DNA of 23,868 bases, taken from the NCBI GenBank assembly GCA_039933635.1, contig JBDTNQ010000069.1:1-23868 (forward strand), in the 5' to 3' direction. The notes beneath the pieces are model-generated. The model worked only from the letters and a program-made list of their open reading frames with translations. It made no database searches and was not told where the DNA came from. The stretch's first letter is position 1; each line of letters starts with the position of its first letter. The translations under genes and the position numbers were made by a program. Positions 6,525-13,981 of this stretch are shown here, piece after piece. Origin of the DNA: JBDTNQ01 sp039933635. GTDB lineage: Bacteria; Acidobacteriota; Vicinamibacteria; Vicinamibacterales; SCN-69-37.

Positions 6525-8954
6525 TCATCGGCCCGTGAGGCGCTGGATCCCCTCGCGCAACGCCGCCAGCGTCTCCGGCTTGCCCGTGAACATCTGGTCC
6601 GGGTACCGCGCGAACTGCAACATGTTCGCGTAGATCGGACCGCTCTGGTACAGATTCAACCCCATCCCGGCGAGGTACTGCAGGCGCAGGTTGCGATCGC
6701 GATTGATCATCGCGTCCTTCAACCATGGCGCGAGATCGGTCGGCGTGCCCGCGTAGTTCGACAGCAGTTCCACGGCCGAGCTGATGCCGATTTCGCGCAG
6801 GGACTGCGCCACCTGTGCGTAACGCGGGTCGTCGAGCTTCGCCTGCAGCGCGTCGACGTCGATGCGAATCGGCTCCTGCTGCCCCATCAACACGAGGTCG
6901 TAACCCTGCCCGTTGTTCGTGTTGCCCCAGACGACGCTGTTCGGAAACGCCTCCATGAACGTGCCGATCTCACTCTTCACCGCCGCTTCGTTGCTCTCGT
7001 ACAGCTGCACGAACAGCGTGACGACGCCACCCGGGTTCAGATGACGCTTGACCACGTCGAAGAACTCGCGCGTGTAGAGCGTGGCCGCGCCCTTCACCCA
7101 CGGATCCAGCGGATCGGAGGTCACGGCATCGAACTTCTCCTTGGTCGTCAGCAGGAAATGCCGGGCATCGTCGATGTGCACCGTCACCTTCGGGTTGTCG
7201 ACGACGTTGTAGTTGTGCTGACCGAAGTACTTGGACACCGACGCCGGCACGAGCGGCTCAATCTCCGCGATGGTCATGTGCTTCACGTCAGGCCCGATCG
7301 ACACGGCCCCAGCCGTGACCCCGGCTCCGCAGCCGATCACCAGCGCATTCGAGGGCGCCTTGGGAATCAAGTGCGTGAAATGACCCAGCATGCGCTGGAG
7401 TCGCATGTCCTGCGGCTCACTCGAGGCCTGCACCTTGCCGGCGTTGTGGTAGTTGCGCACGCCCGTCGAGGTTTCCGACACGGCCACGAACGCGTTCAAT
7501 CCCTCACCGACGTAGATGATGTTCGTAAGGCCCACCCACGTCGCGGCGTATCGGCCGTAAGCCACGAGCAGGCCCGGCACGGGAGGGACGTTGCGCGCGA
7601 AGAGGCCGGCCGCGCCGGTGGCCACAATCAGCAACACGGTCATCGACCAGCGCAGGCCCTTGCGGCCCGCATCACCGGCCGCCGCAGGCGCGAGCAGGAT
7701 CAACGCCGACAAGGCCGAGACGATGATCAGGACCTGCTGTCCGCGCTGGCTCCCAAAATACTGCGTGATGATCAGGCTGGCCCCAAGCGATCCGACGATC
7801 GCCCCCACGGTGTTGGCCGCATACACCCCGCCGACGAGACGGCCCGGATCCTGGCCGGGCTCGGCCACCGACGCCAGCGCGAGCGGGAAGCTCGCCCCCC
7901 AGAGAATCGCCCCTGGCAGCACGACCCAGAGGCAGCGCACCATATCGAGCTGGTAGTTCAGCCAGATGCTGCCGCTGATCGACGGGTTGATGGGCCAGTA
8001 CGGCAGCGAGTCGGTCAGCATCAGCGCCGCCCACGCCATCGCGCCACAGAGCAGCATCTGGCACCAGCCGAGGGCCACGCGGGGATTCCTCGAACTGCGC
8101 GCAATCGCCGCGCCCAGGCTGCTGCCAATGCCGAGACCGAACAGGAACACCGCCAGAATCAGCGAGAAGGTGTAGGTCGTCGCGCCGAACAGCAGTGACA
8201 GCAGCCGCGTCCACAACACCTCCGAGGAAAGCGCCGTCATGCCGGAGATGGCGATCGCGACGTAGATCGGACCCGAGCCTTTGGCGCGGGTCACCGACGC
8301 CGCGGTCGCAGGGGTCGCCTGATACGGCGCGCGGCTGGCGATGAGGAGGCCCACCGCGGCGACGAGCACGTTCAACGCGACCGCCACGTAGGTCGTGATG
8401 GCCATGTCGAACACGCGCAGCAGATAGAAACCGGCCAGCAGGCTGCCGAGCACGGCGCCCGCGATGTTGCCGCCGTAGAAGAAGCCCAGCCAGGACACGC
8501 CACGCGGCGACGTTTCCACATAGCGGGCGATGGCCGGCAGCGTCGCGCCCATCATCAAGGTCGGCGGCAGCAGGCAAACGCTGGCGACGATGGCGCGGAA
8601 GAAGATGTTGCCGCCGCCAATCCCGGTGTAGATGCTGTTGACGAGCGGCATCCCGAAGAACAACACGAGGCCCATCAGACCGATGCCGAGCTCGAGCGCG
8701 GCGTAGACGCGTAGCGGGTGATAGCGGGAATCGATGTAGCGGGGCAGCACGAAACTGCCCAGGCACATGCCGCCCATGAAGGTGCCCAGGAGCACGCCCA
8801 GCGATACCGCCGACGAACCGATGACGAGTTGGAGCAGCTGAAACCAGACCACCTCGTAGATGAGCGCCGCGCACCCGCTGCCGATAAAGAGCAGGAGCAT
8901 GGGGGGCAGGAACGGACTGGTGCTGTCAACGGAAGCGGAGTCGTGCTGGGTCAT
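6525..8954 (-). CDS. Fused MFS-type membrane / spermidine synthase-like protein
   Basis: 809 aa. The first ~455 residues form about 12-13 hydrophobic segments (for example 17-37, 47-70, 81-103, 260-285, 376-397, 436-453). The C-terminal ~300 residues resemble the polyamine synthase (SpeE) fold: VIGCGAG (539-545) in place of the usual GGGDGG, AEIEP (563-567), DDARHF (595-600), SDPLDPW (613-619) replacing the D-[ST]-T-D-P motif, and LYTREFFDV. Both catalytic-loop aspartates are kept, but the first glycine loop lacks its Asp. Canonical spermidine formation is therefore uncertain. The start is placed at ATG 8954 (MTQHDSASVD); an extension to 9014 would cross the predicted promoter. It heads the run of five paralogues, so a shared process is likely. 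Confidence 0.85.
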   Translation of the reverse strand: MTQHDSASVDSTSPFLPPMLLLFIGSGCAALIYEVVWFQLLQLVIGSSAVSLGVLLGTFMGGMCLGSFVLPRYIDSRYHPLRVYAALELGIGLMGLVLFFGMPLVNSIYTGIGGGNIFFRAIVASVCLLPPTLMMGATLPAIARYVETSPRGVSWLGFFYGGNIAGAVLGSLLAGFYLLRVFDMAITTYVAVALNVLVAAVGLLIASRAPYQATPATAASVTRAKGSGPIYVAIAISGMTALSSEVLWTRLLSLLFGATTYTFSLILAVFLFGLGIGSSLGAAIARSSRNPRVALGWCQMLLCGAMAWAALMLTDSLPYWPINPSISGSIWLNYQLDMVRCLWVVLPGAILWGASFPLALASVAEPGQDPGRLVGGVYAANTVGAIVGSLGASLIITQYFGSQRGQQVLIIVSALSALILLAPAAAGDAGRKGLRWSMTVLLIVATGAAGLFARNVPPVPGLLVAYGRYAATWVGLTNIIYVGEGLNAFVAVSETSTGVRNYHNAGKVQASSEPQDMRLQRMLGHFTHLIPKAPSNALVIGCGAGVTAGAVSIGPDVKHMTIAEIEPLVPASVSKYFGQHNYNVVDNPKVTVHIDDARHFLLTTKEKFDAVTSDPLDPWVKGAATLYTREFFDVVKRHLNPGGVVTLFVQLYESNEAAVKSEIGTFMEAFPNSVVWGNTNNGQGYDLVLMGQQEPIRIDVDALQAKLDDPRYAQVAQSLREIGISSAVELLSNYAGTPTDLAPWLKDAMINRDRNLRLQYLAGMGLNLYQSGPIYANMLQFARYPDQMFTGKPETLAALREGIQRLTGR

Positions 8955-8966
8955 AAGCTCGGGAAT

Positions 8967-8975
8967 CCTATACCA
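8967..8975 (-). promoter_or_regulatory. Possible extended -10 promoter for the MFS/spermidine-synthase operon
   Basis: Minus strand TGG-TATAGG (8975-8967) resembles an extended -10 element and has no matching -35 box. It would place the start only a few bases before ATG 8954, giving a very short leader. A 6-bp hairpin CGCTGC/GCAGCG with a 5-nt loop (8990-9006) lies immediately upstream and could be an operator or a remnant 3' structure. Confidence 0.3.
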
Positions 8976-9106
8976 AACGTCCAAGGGGTCGCTGCGAAAA
9001 GCAGCGAACGTCACCGCTCACTCGCGCGCACCCGACGGCAGTCACACTACGACATGTGCCGGCCGTGGGCTTACGGGGAATGCGAAAAAACACGGGATCT
9101 CGCGCG

Positions 9107-11137
9107 CTACCGGACCCGGAAGACCAGATCGCGACGCGCCTTGCGACCGCCGGGCAGGGTCGCCGTCATGCTCAGCAGATACGGGCCGGATTTGAGCCGA
9201 TCGAGCGGCACGTCGACCTGCACCTCCGCCGTGCGATTCGCACCGAACTGCTCCGAGGCCAGTGGCGTGGCCTGGCTGAACTGCGACACGTCGGTCACGT
9301 CGAACAACTCGGTCGTCACTTGGACGGCCGCCGGAGGGCCGTCGCTCCCCTGAAAGATGCGGAGGAACGCCGCGATCTTTTCGCCGGAGGCGAAATCGCG
9401 CGCCGTCGTGGGCGTCAGCGGCAGCGTGAATGTGCCGTCGGACGACGCGGACACGCTCCCCGGCGCGCCGATGACGATACCGGACAACGCCAGGGGCGAT
9501 CGGTACGGATCGGGGACCTCGACCTCGGCGTAGACCGTTCCACTCTGCTTCATCCAAGTACTCTGCACGTTGAAGCGGAACTGGTAGCGGCCCGGCGCGA
9601 GCGCCACGCGGCGCTGGAAATCGACACGCGTCTCATCGGCGCCCGCCGGCTTGATGGTGACGGCGGTCGTCTCCTGGACGGGCGCGCTGGCGCGGCCATC
9701 GGCATCGTAGATCGTGCGCACGATACGCAGCGTGTCCGCGACTTCGGCGCGCACCGCGGGCCAGCGCACGGTCAATGTGGCGGCGACATCGACGAGTCGC
9801 CCTGAACCGGCCGCTCGACCGACGGGCGCAACGCTCAATCGCAGCGGCACCGCCGACGGCATCGCCAGCCCCGTCAGCGTCAGCGCGGCCGATGACGGCG
9901 TCTGATCGCCGCGCCGGTTGTCGATGCCATTGGGCTCGGGCGCCCAGTAACCGGATCGCGTGCGGACGACCACGTCCGGCTTATTGACGGTCACTTCGAT
10001 CTTGCGAAACTTTCCATCCGCGTTCGGATTGGACGGCTCGTAGCCCAGCAGGTAGTACGAGGCATCCTCATCGAAGATCCGATCGATCGCCGGCTCGATC
10101 GCGTCCGTCTCCACGACCGCCCGCCCGCCCGTACTCTCCGCCATCGTCTTCAGAAAATCCCGCAGGCCACGGAGGTTCGACGGCGGCAGCCGCCGCCCGG
10201 ATATCGCCGCCTCCTGATCGCGGGCGGCGCTCTGCTGAGCGAGATAGAGGCGGTAGTTGTCGAAGCCACCGGGGTCAACGGTGTGGATGTTCACGTTCGC
10301 GCGCTGCGCCTTGCGATACACGTCGCGCATCGCGCCGGCGATCGCCGATTCGCAGGATCCATGGGCGCCCATGGGCACGCCCACGCCGATGTAGAACAGC
10401 GTCTTCCGTCGGCCGGGCACCGTCGCAAGGCGCGACGTGACCGCGTCGAGGGCCGGCACCGCGGGCTCGACACGCATGCACGGCGACCGCGCCAGCAGCG
10501 AACTGAACCGTTGGGACATGTCTGCCCCGCCTGGTCCAGGCCCGGAGGATGTCGATTCGAGGGCGAACGGCTGATGCGGCTGCAGGCGATCGACCGCCTC
10601 GATCAGTTTCGCTCGATCGTCGGTGAAGTCCTGCGTCTTGCCGGCGTCCTGCGCGAAGACCACCGCGGCACGATCGGATGGACCGAGCAGATCGATCACG
10701 TGCCGGGCCGCCGATCGGGCCGCCAACAGAATGTCGGAGTCGTCCGGCGGGAGGTTCATGTCGTCGATGACCACCGCAAAAAGGCGGCCGCTCCCCAACT
10801 CGTCCGCGAGGTCGTTGGCCGCCACGTCATGCGTGGCGTACTTCATCCACGCCGACCGGACCGGATCGCGCTCCGCCACTTCGACGCTCGACAACGTGAC
10901 GACGCGTTGCGGCTTGCCATTCTCGAGCACGGTGAAGTCCTCGGCCCTGAGACCGTGCACAGGGGTCCGGTCCTTTGCCAGGACCGAGACGTCCAGCTGG
11001 ATGATGTCGACGCCCGACCGGAACGTCGGCGTCTGCGTGGCGTCCTGCGCGCGCACCAGGTTGATCGCGGCCGCCATCACGGCCACGATCCCGACGCCGG
11101 CAAACGTGAGACGGACGGCTCGCATCTGCATTGTCAT
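9107..11137 (-). CDS. VWFA-related secreted protein (acidobacterial type), second of pair
   Basis: 676 aa. The N-terminus has a signal segment (about 8-30, ending LVRA|Q), then TFRSGVDIIQLDVSVL (38-53) and GLRAEDFTVLENG (62-74). This opening is typical of the acidobacterial VWFA-related family (TIGR03436, from memory). The vWA core follows: LFAVVIDDMNLP (119-130), RKTLFYIGVGVP, and a later segment ending SYYLLGYEPSNP. The metal site reads D-D-M-N-L instead of D-x-S-x-S, so metal-dependent adhesion is doubtful. The C-terminal ~270 residues look like beta-rich domains. Its ATG overlaps the upstream stop as ATGA, so translation is probably coupled. Cellular role unknown; such proteins are exported and probably bind other proteins. 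Confidence 0.85.
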   Translation of the reverse strand: MTMQMRAVRLTFAGVGIVAVMAAAINLVRAQDATQTPTFRSGVDIIQLDVSVLAKDRTPVHGLRAEDFTVLENGKPQRVVTLSSVEVAERDPVRSAWMKYATHDVAANDLADELGSGRLFAVVIDDMNLPPDDSDILLAARSAARHVIDLLGPSDRAAVVFAQDAGKTQDFTDDRAKLIEAVDRLQPHQPFALESTSSGPGPGGADMSQRFSSLLARSPCMRVEPAVPALDAVTSRLATVPGRRKTLFYIGVGVPMGAHGSCESAIAGAMRDVYRKAQRANVNIHTVDPGGFDNYRLYLAQQSAARDQEAAISGRRLPPSNLRGLRDFLKTMAESTGGRAVVETDAIEPAIDRIFDEDASYYLLGYEPSNPNADGKFRKIEVTVNKPDVVVRTRSGYWAPEPNGIDNRRGDQTPSSAALTLTGLAMPSAVPLRLSVAPVGRAAGSGRLVDVAATLTVRWPAVRAEVADTLRIVRTIYDADGRASAPVQETTAVTIKPAGADETRVDFQRRVALAPGRYQFRFNVQSTWMKQSGTVYAEVEVPDPYRSPLALSGIVIGAPGSVSASSDGTFTLPLTPTTARDFASGEKIAAFLRIFQGSDGPPAAVQVTTELFDVTDVSQFSQATPLASEQFGANRTAEVQVDVPLDRLKSGPYLLSMTATLPGGRKARRDLVFRVR

Positions 11138-13029
11138 TGCAGGGAGAACCGCGCCTCTCGGCGCGCGGTTTCGTTACCGTGTCGCGCCTCGATCGACAAC
11201 AGGTAAGCCCCAGACGGCAGCCGATCGGTCGGCACGTCGAGGGAAAAATCCATCGCGCGACCGGCGCCGAATTGCTGCGGCAGGATTCGCGATTCCTGGT
11301 GGAACACGGATTGGTTCTGATCGTCGCGAATCTCCGCCGTGAGATAGCCCGGAATCATCGCGCGTGACAGCCCCTGGTAGACGCGCACGAACGCCGACAC
11401 GCGCTCGTCTCGCAGAAACGCGCGGCGCGCGGTTGGCGTGCCCGGAAGAATGTCTCTCAGAATCGGTGACGGCGTCATCGGGCCCACCGCCATCATCAGT
11501 CCGGAGAGCGAAACCGGGTCGCGCACGAAATCTGGCACATCGACGTAGCCATAGACACTGCCGGCTTGTCCCGTGCGGCCATCCTCCACCGCGGTGCGCA
11601 CTTCGTAACGTCCAGGCGCGAGATCGATGTGGCTGAACGTCTCGTAGTCGAACGGCTGGTCTCGCTGGAGCGTCACAGACACGGTCTGCCGGACCGAACC
11701 CAGAGATCGGCCGTTGCGATCGAACACGCCGGCCAACACGTCCGTGGTGAAAGGCCCCGGGGCGGCCGATGCACGCGAGACCTCGCCGCGGACGCCGACC
11801 ACAACGGCGAGCACCGCCGACCGGAGATCGGGACTCGCAAACGGCGCGACGCTCATGAGCAATGAGACGTCGGTTTTCGGCCAGAGGCCGGCAATCGCGG
11901 CGGCCAGACGGGTGGACGCGTTGTCCGGCGACGGCACACTACGCCGGTTCGTCGGCGCGGGTGCGCCCGCCGTGTAGTAACCACGACGGGCCTGGACGGT
12001 GACGCCAGACCGCGCGACTTTGACGCGGATATCGTGAAACCTCGCCCGGGCCGGCGCGGCTCGGGGCTGAAAGCCGAGAACGTAGTAGGCATCGCTCTCG
12101 CGAAACACCTCGGCCATTCGATCGGCCGCCCGAACCGGATCGAGCACCACCCGCCCGCCCGTGTGGTCGGGCAGCACGCTCAGGTTGCCCCGGCGAATCA
12201 TCGCCGCCATGGCCGGACGCGCCGTGGGAACGGCTGATGCCGACGCGCTGACACTCTGCGTCTCGAGGCCGCTGGGATCAAAGGCGTACACAGTCACATT
12301 CGCCGCTTCGAGCGCGCGAATGGCGCGCTCGCGCTCGACGCCCAGCACACCCCCGCATCGTCCGGTCGAGTTGATCGGCAGATTGTTGCCGATGACGAAG
12401 AGGACCTTCCGGCGCTGGCGCACGGGCAGCAGCGCTTCAGCGATCCGGCCCACCGTCTGGAGCGAGCATGTCCCGCACATGCACTCGGCGGGACTGGCGC
12501 TGTCTCCTCGCGGAAGCCCAACGGCGGGTTGCCGAATCGCCGCGAGCAGGCGCTGGCGATCGGCCGTGAAGTTCTGCGGAATGCCAAACGACGAATACGC
12601 GACGGCAGCCAGGTCGCCGGGCCGCAGTTGGTTGACCGCGGCCTCGGCGTAGCGAACGGCCGCAGGCTGCTGCTCGAACGAGACGTTGCGGTCGATCAGG
12701 ATGACCACCAGGCGACCTTCGCGGGCAACGTCATTGTCCTGAACATCCGGCGCCACGTCCGCCATCCAGGTCGCAGACGGGAGGACCCGCGGCTTCAGTT
12801 CCACCGCCGTGAACGCCGCGACCGGGCGCGGCTGTCCATCTTCGAAAATCGTGAAGTCCTCGCTCGTGAGTCCACGCACCGGCAGGCGGTGGCGATCGAG
12901 CACCGAGACGTCGACGTCGACGAGATCGACACCACTGCGAAACGTCACGGGCGGCGGTCCCTGCCAGGCGTGAGGCGCCAGCGCGACCAGGCCGAACACG
13001 CACGTCAGACTTACGACGAACCGCGGCAT
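11134..13029 (-). CDS. VWFA-related secreted protein (acidobacterial type), first of pair
   Basis: 631 aa, paralogue of the next gene. It has a signal segment (about 4-21), TFRSGVDLVDVDVSVL (29-44), GLTSEDFTIFEDG (53-65) and the vWA strand VVILIDRNVS (108-117). This gives D-x-N-x-S, closer to a working metal site than in its partner. RRKVLFVIGNNLP and AYYVLGFQP follow. Unusual is a C-x-C-x-x-C cluster at 183-188 plus Cys225; the partner has only one cysteine in each of these two places. The start is ATG 13029. It leads a two-gene operon transcribed away from the EF-hand gene. A near-palindrome with a possible -10 (TAAACT, 13056-13051) lies upstream. Cellular role unknown. Confidence 0.85.
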   Translation of the reverse strand: MPRFVVSLTCVFGLVALAPHAWQGPPPVTFRSGVDLVDVDVSVLDRHRLPVRGLTSEDFTIFEDGQPRPVAAFTAVELKPRVLPSATWMADVAPDVQDNDVAREGRLVVILIDRNVSFEQQPAAVRYAEAAVNQLRPGDLAAVAYSSFGIPQNFTADRQRLLAAIRQPAVGLPRGDSASPAECMCGTCSLQTVGRIAEALLPVRQRRKVLFVIGNNLPINSTGRCGGVLGVERERAIRALEAANVTVYAFDPSGLETQSVSASASAVPTARPAMAAMIRRGNLSVLPDHTGGRVVLDPVRAADRMAEVFRESDAYYVLGFQPRAAPARARFHDIRVKVARSGVTVQARRGYYTAGAPAPTNRRSVPSPDNASTRLAAAIAGLWPKTDVSLLMSVAPFASPDLRSAVLAVVVGVRGEVSRASAAPGPFTTDVLAGVFDRNGRSLGSVRQTVSVTLQRDQPFDYETFSHIDLAPGRYEVRTAVEDGRTGQAGSVYGYVDVPDFVRDPVSLSGLMMAVGPMTPSPILRDILPGTPTARRAFLRDERVSAFVRVYQGLSRAMIPGYLTAEIRDDQNQSVFHQESRILPQQFGAGRAMDFSLDVPTDRLPSGAYLLSIEARHGNETARREARFSLQ

Positions 13030-13046
13030 TGCTTGAGGGTTCCCGA

Positions 13047-13070
13047 TTGCAGTTTACCTGCAATTGCAGG
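13047..13070. promoter_or_regulatory. Triple half-site palindrome, candidate operator
   Basis: The 143-bp divergent intergenic region contains TTGCAG (13047-13052), CTGCAA (13058-13063) and TTGCAG (13064-13069). The last two form a perfect 14-bp palindrome CCTGCAATTGCAGG (13057-13070). The sites flank and overlap TAAACT (minus strand 13056-13051), a possible -10 for the VWFA pair. The position suits a repressor or activator binding site. The regulator is unknown. Confidence 0.4.
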
Positions 13071-13172
13071 GGCCGGCCTCCCAGGCCGCGCCTTGGCCAG
13101 ATGTGAAAAGACTTTGACAGGGCGATCGCGCAGCAACGGCGTCTCGTAGACTCAAAGCAAAGGCAGGCTTCC

Positions 13173-13967
13173 ATGGACACTTACACGCGCCGACACATCC
13201 CAGGCTCCGCCGTCATCGCCGCGGCGCTCGGGGCGACCGTCATCCTGGCCGTTGCAGCGGCGGTTGGCCAGGCATCCACGCAGGCCCCGGGCCCTGGACG
13301 GCCGGGAGGGCGAGGGCCCGGTGGACTGTCCGGGATGGCGCTTTTCATGGCGCTCGACAGGGACGGCACGCCCGGGCTCTCGGACGCGGAGATGTCGAAC
13401 GCGCCGGCCGTCTTGAAGGCGCTCGATAAGAACGGTGATGGCGCGCTCACGCCCGACGAACTCCCGGCGTTTGGCCGCGGCGGACGTGGAGACGAGTCCC
13501 GCGGTCGAGGCGGGCGCGGTGACGAGCCCGGCGAAACCCAGCCCACCAGCGCCGATGACCTGGCCACGACGCTGATGGCGTTCGACCGCAACAATGACGG
13601 CAAGCTGACCCGAGCCGAAGTGCCCGAGCGGTTCCAGGGGCTGTTCGATCGCGCTGACAGCAACAAGGATGGCCAGTTGACGCCGGAAGAACTGAAACAG
13701 TCAGCGGCAAGCCAGCCGCCTTCGTCCCAGCGAGGCGGCCGGGACGAAGGCGAAGGCGGGCCGCGCGGACGGGAAGGGCGACGCGGTGGCGGTCCCTTTG
13801 GCGGCCCCGACCCGCTCGTCTCCGCGATCGACCTCGACCGCGACGGACGGCTGTCATCCGACGAGCTGGCCACCTTGCCGACGGCGCTCAGGCGCTTCGA
13901 CCGGAACGGCGATGGCGTCGTGGCCCTCGATGAAATTTCCGCGGGCTTCGGCCGCGGACGCGGTTGA
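13173..13967 (+). CDS. Exported EF-hand calcium-binding protein
   Basis: 264 aa. A signal or anchor segment lies at about residues 12-32, then low-complexity Gly/Arg/Pro-rich linkers separate six EF-hand-type loops: DRDGTPGLSDAE (62-73, degenerate), DKNGDGALTPDE (85-96), DRNNDGKLTRAE (138-149), DSNKDGQLTPEE (162-173), DLDRDGRLSSDE (220-231) and DRNGDGVVALDE (243-254). Five loops keep D-x-[DN]-x-[DN]-G and the final Glu, so calcium binding is likely. It is the first gene of a plus-strand trio; its stop lies 14 bases before the ApbE start. The EF-hand protein may be a calcium-dependent structural or regulatory partner of the flavin/heme proteins, which is inference. The upstream GGCAGG may serve as ribosome-binding site. 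Confidence 0.88.
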   Translation: MDTYTRRHIPGSAVIAAALGATVILAVAAAVGQASTQAPGPGRPGGRGPGGLSGMALFMALDRDGTPGLSDAEMSNAPAVLKALDKNGDGALTPDELPAFGRGGRGDESRGRGGRGDEPGETQPTSADDLATTLMAFDRNNDGKLTRAEVPERFQGLFDRADSNKDGQLTPEELKQSAASQPPSSQRGGRDEGEGGPRGREGRRGGGPFGGPDPLVSAIDLDRDGRLSSDELATLPTALRRFDRNGDGVVALDEISAGFGRGRG

Positions 13968-13981
13968 GCAAGGGACTGGAC

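Noticed and set aside
5588..6538. Plus-strand open frame (316 codons) opposite array copy 1
   Set aside because: Antisense shadow. Similar frames recur opposite the other paralogues because the coding strand is conserved, not because of a second gene.
6492..8198. Long plus-strand open frame (568 codons) opposite the MFS/spermidine-synthase gene
   Set aside because: It is rich in Arg/His/Gln with no recognisable domain and lies fully antisense to a gene with clear family motifs; such frames are expected in GC-rich DNA.
9085..9118. T6 run on the minus strand after the second VWFA gene as a terminator
   Set aside because: The only stem before it is 4 bp (CGGG/CCCG) with an 18-nt loop, too weak to call, although read-through control there cannot be excluded.
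13096..13172. Standard sigma70 promoter for the EF-hand operon
   Set aside because: TTGACA is present but no -10 lies at 16-18 bases; the nearest TAnnnT is 27 bases away.
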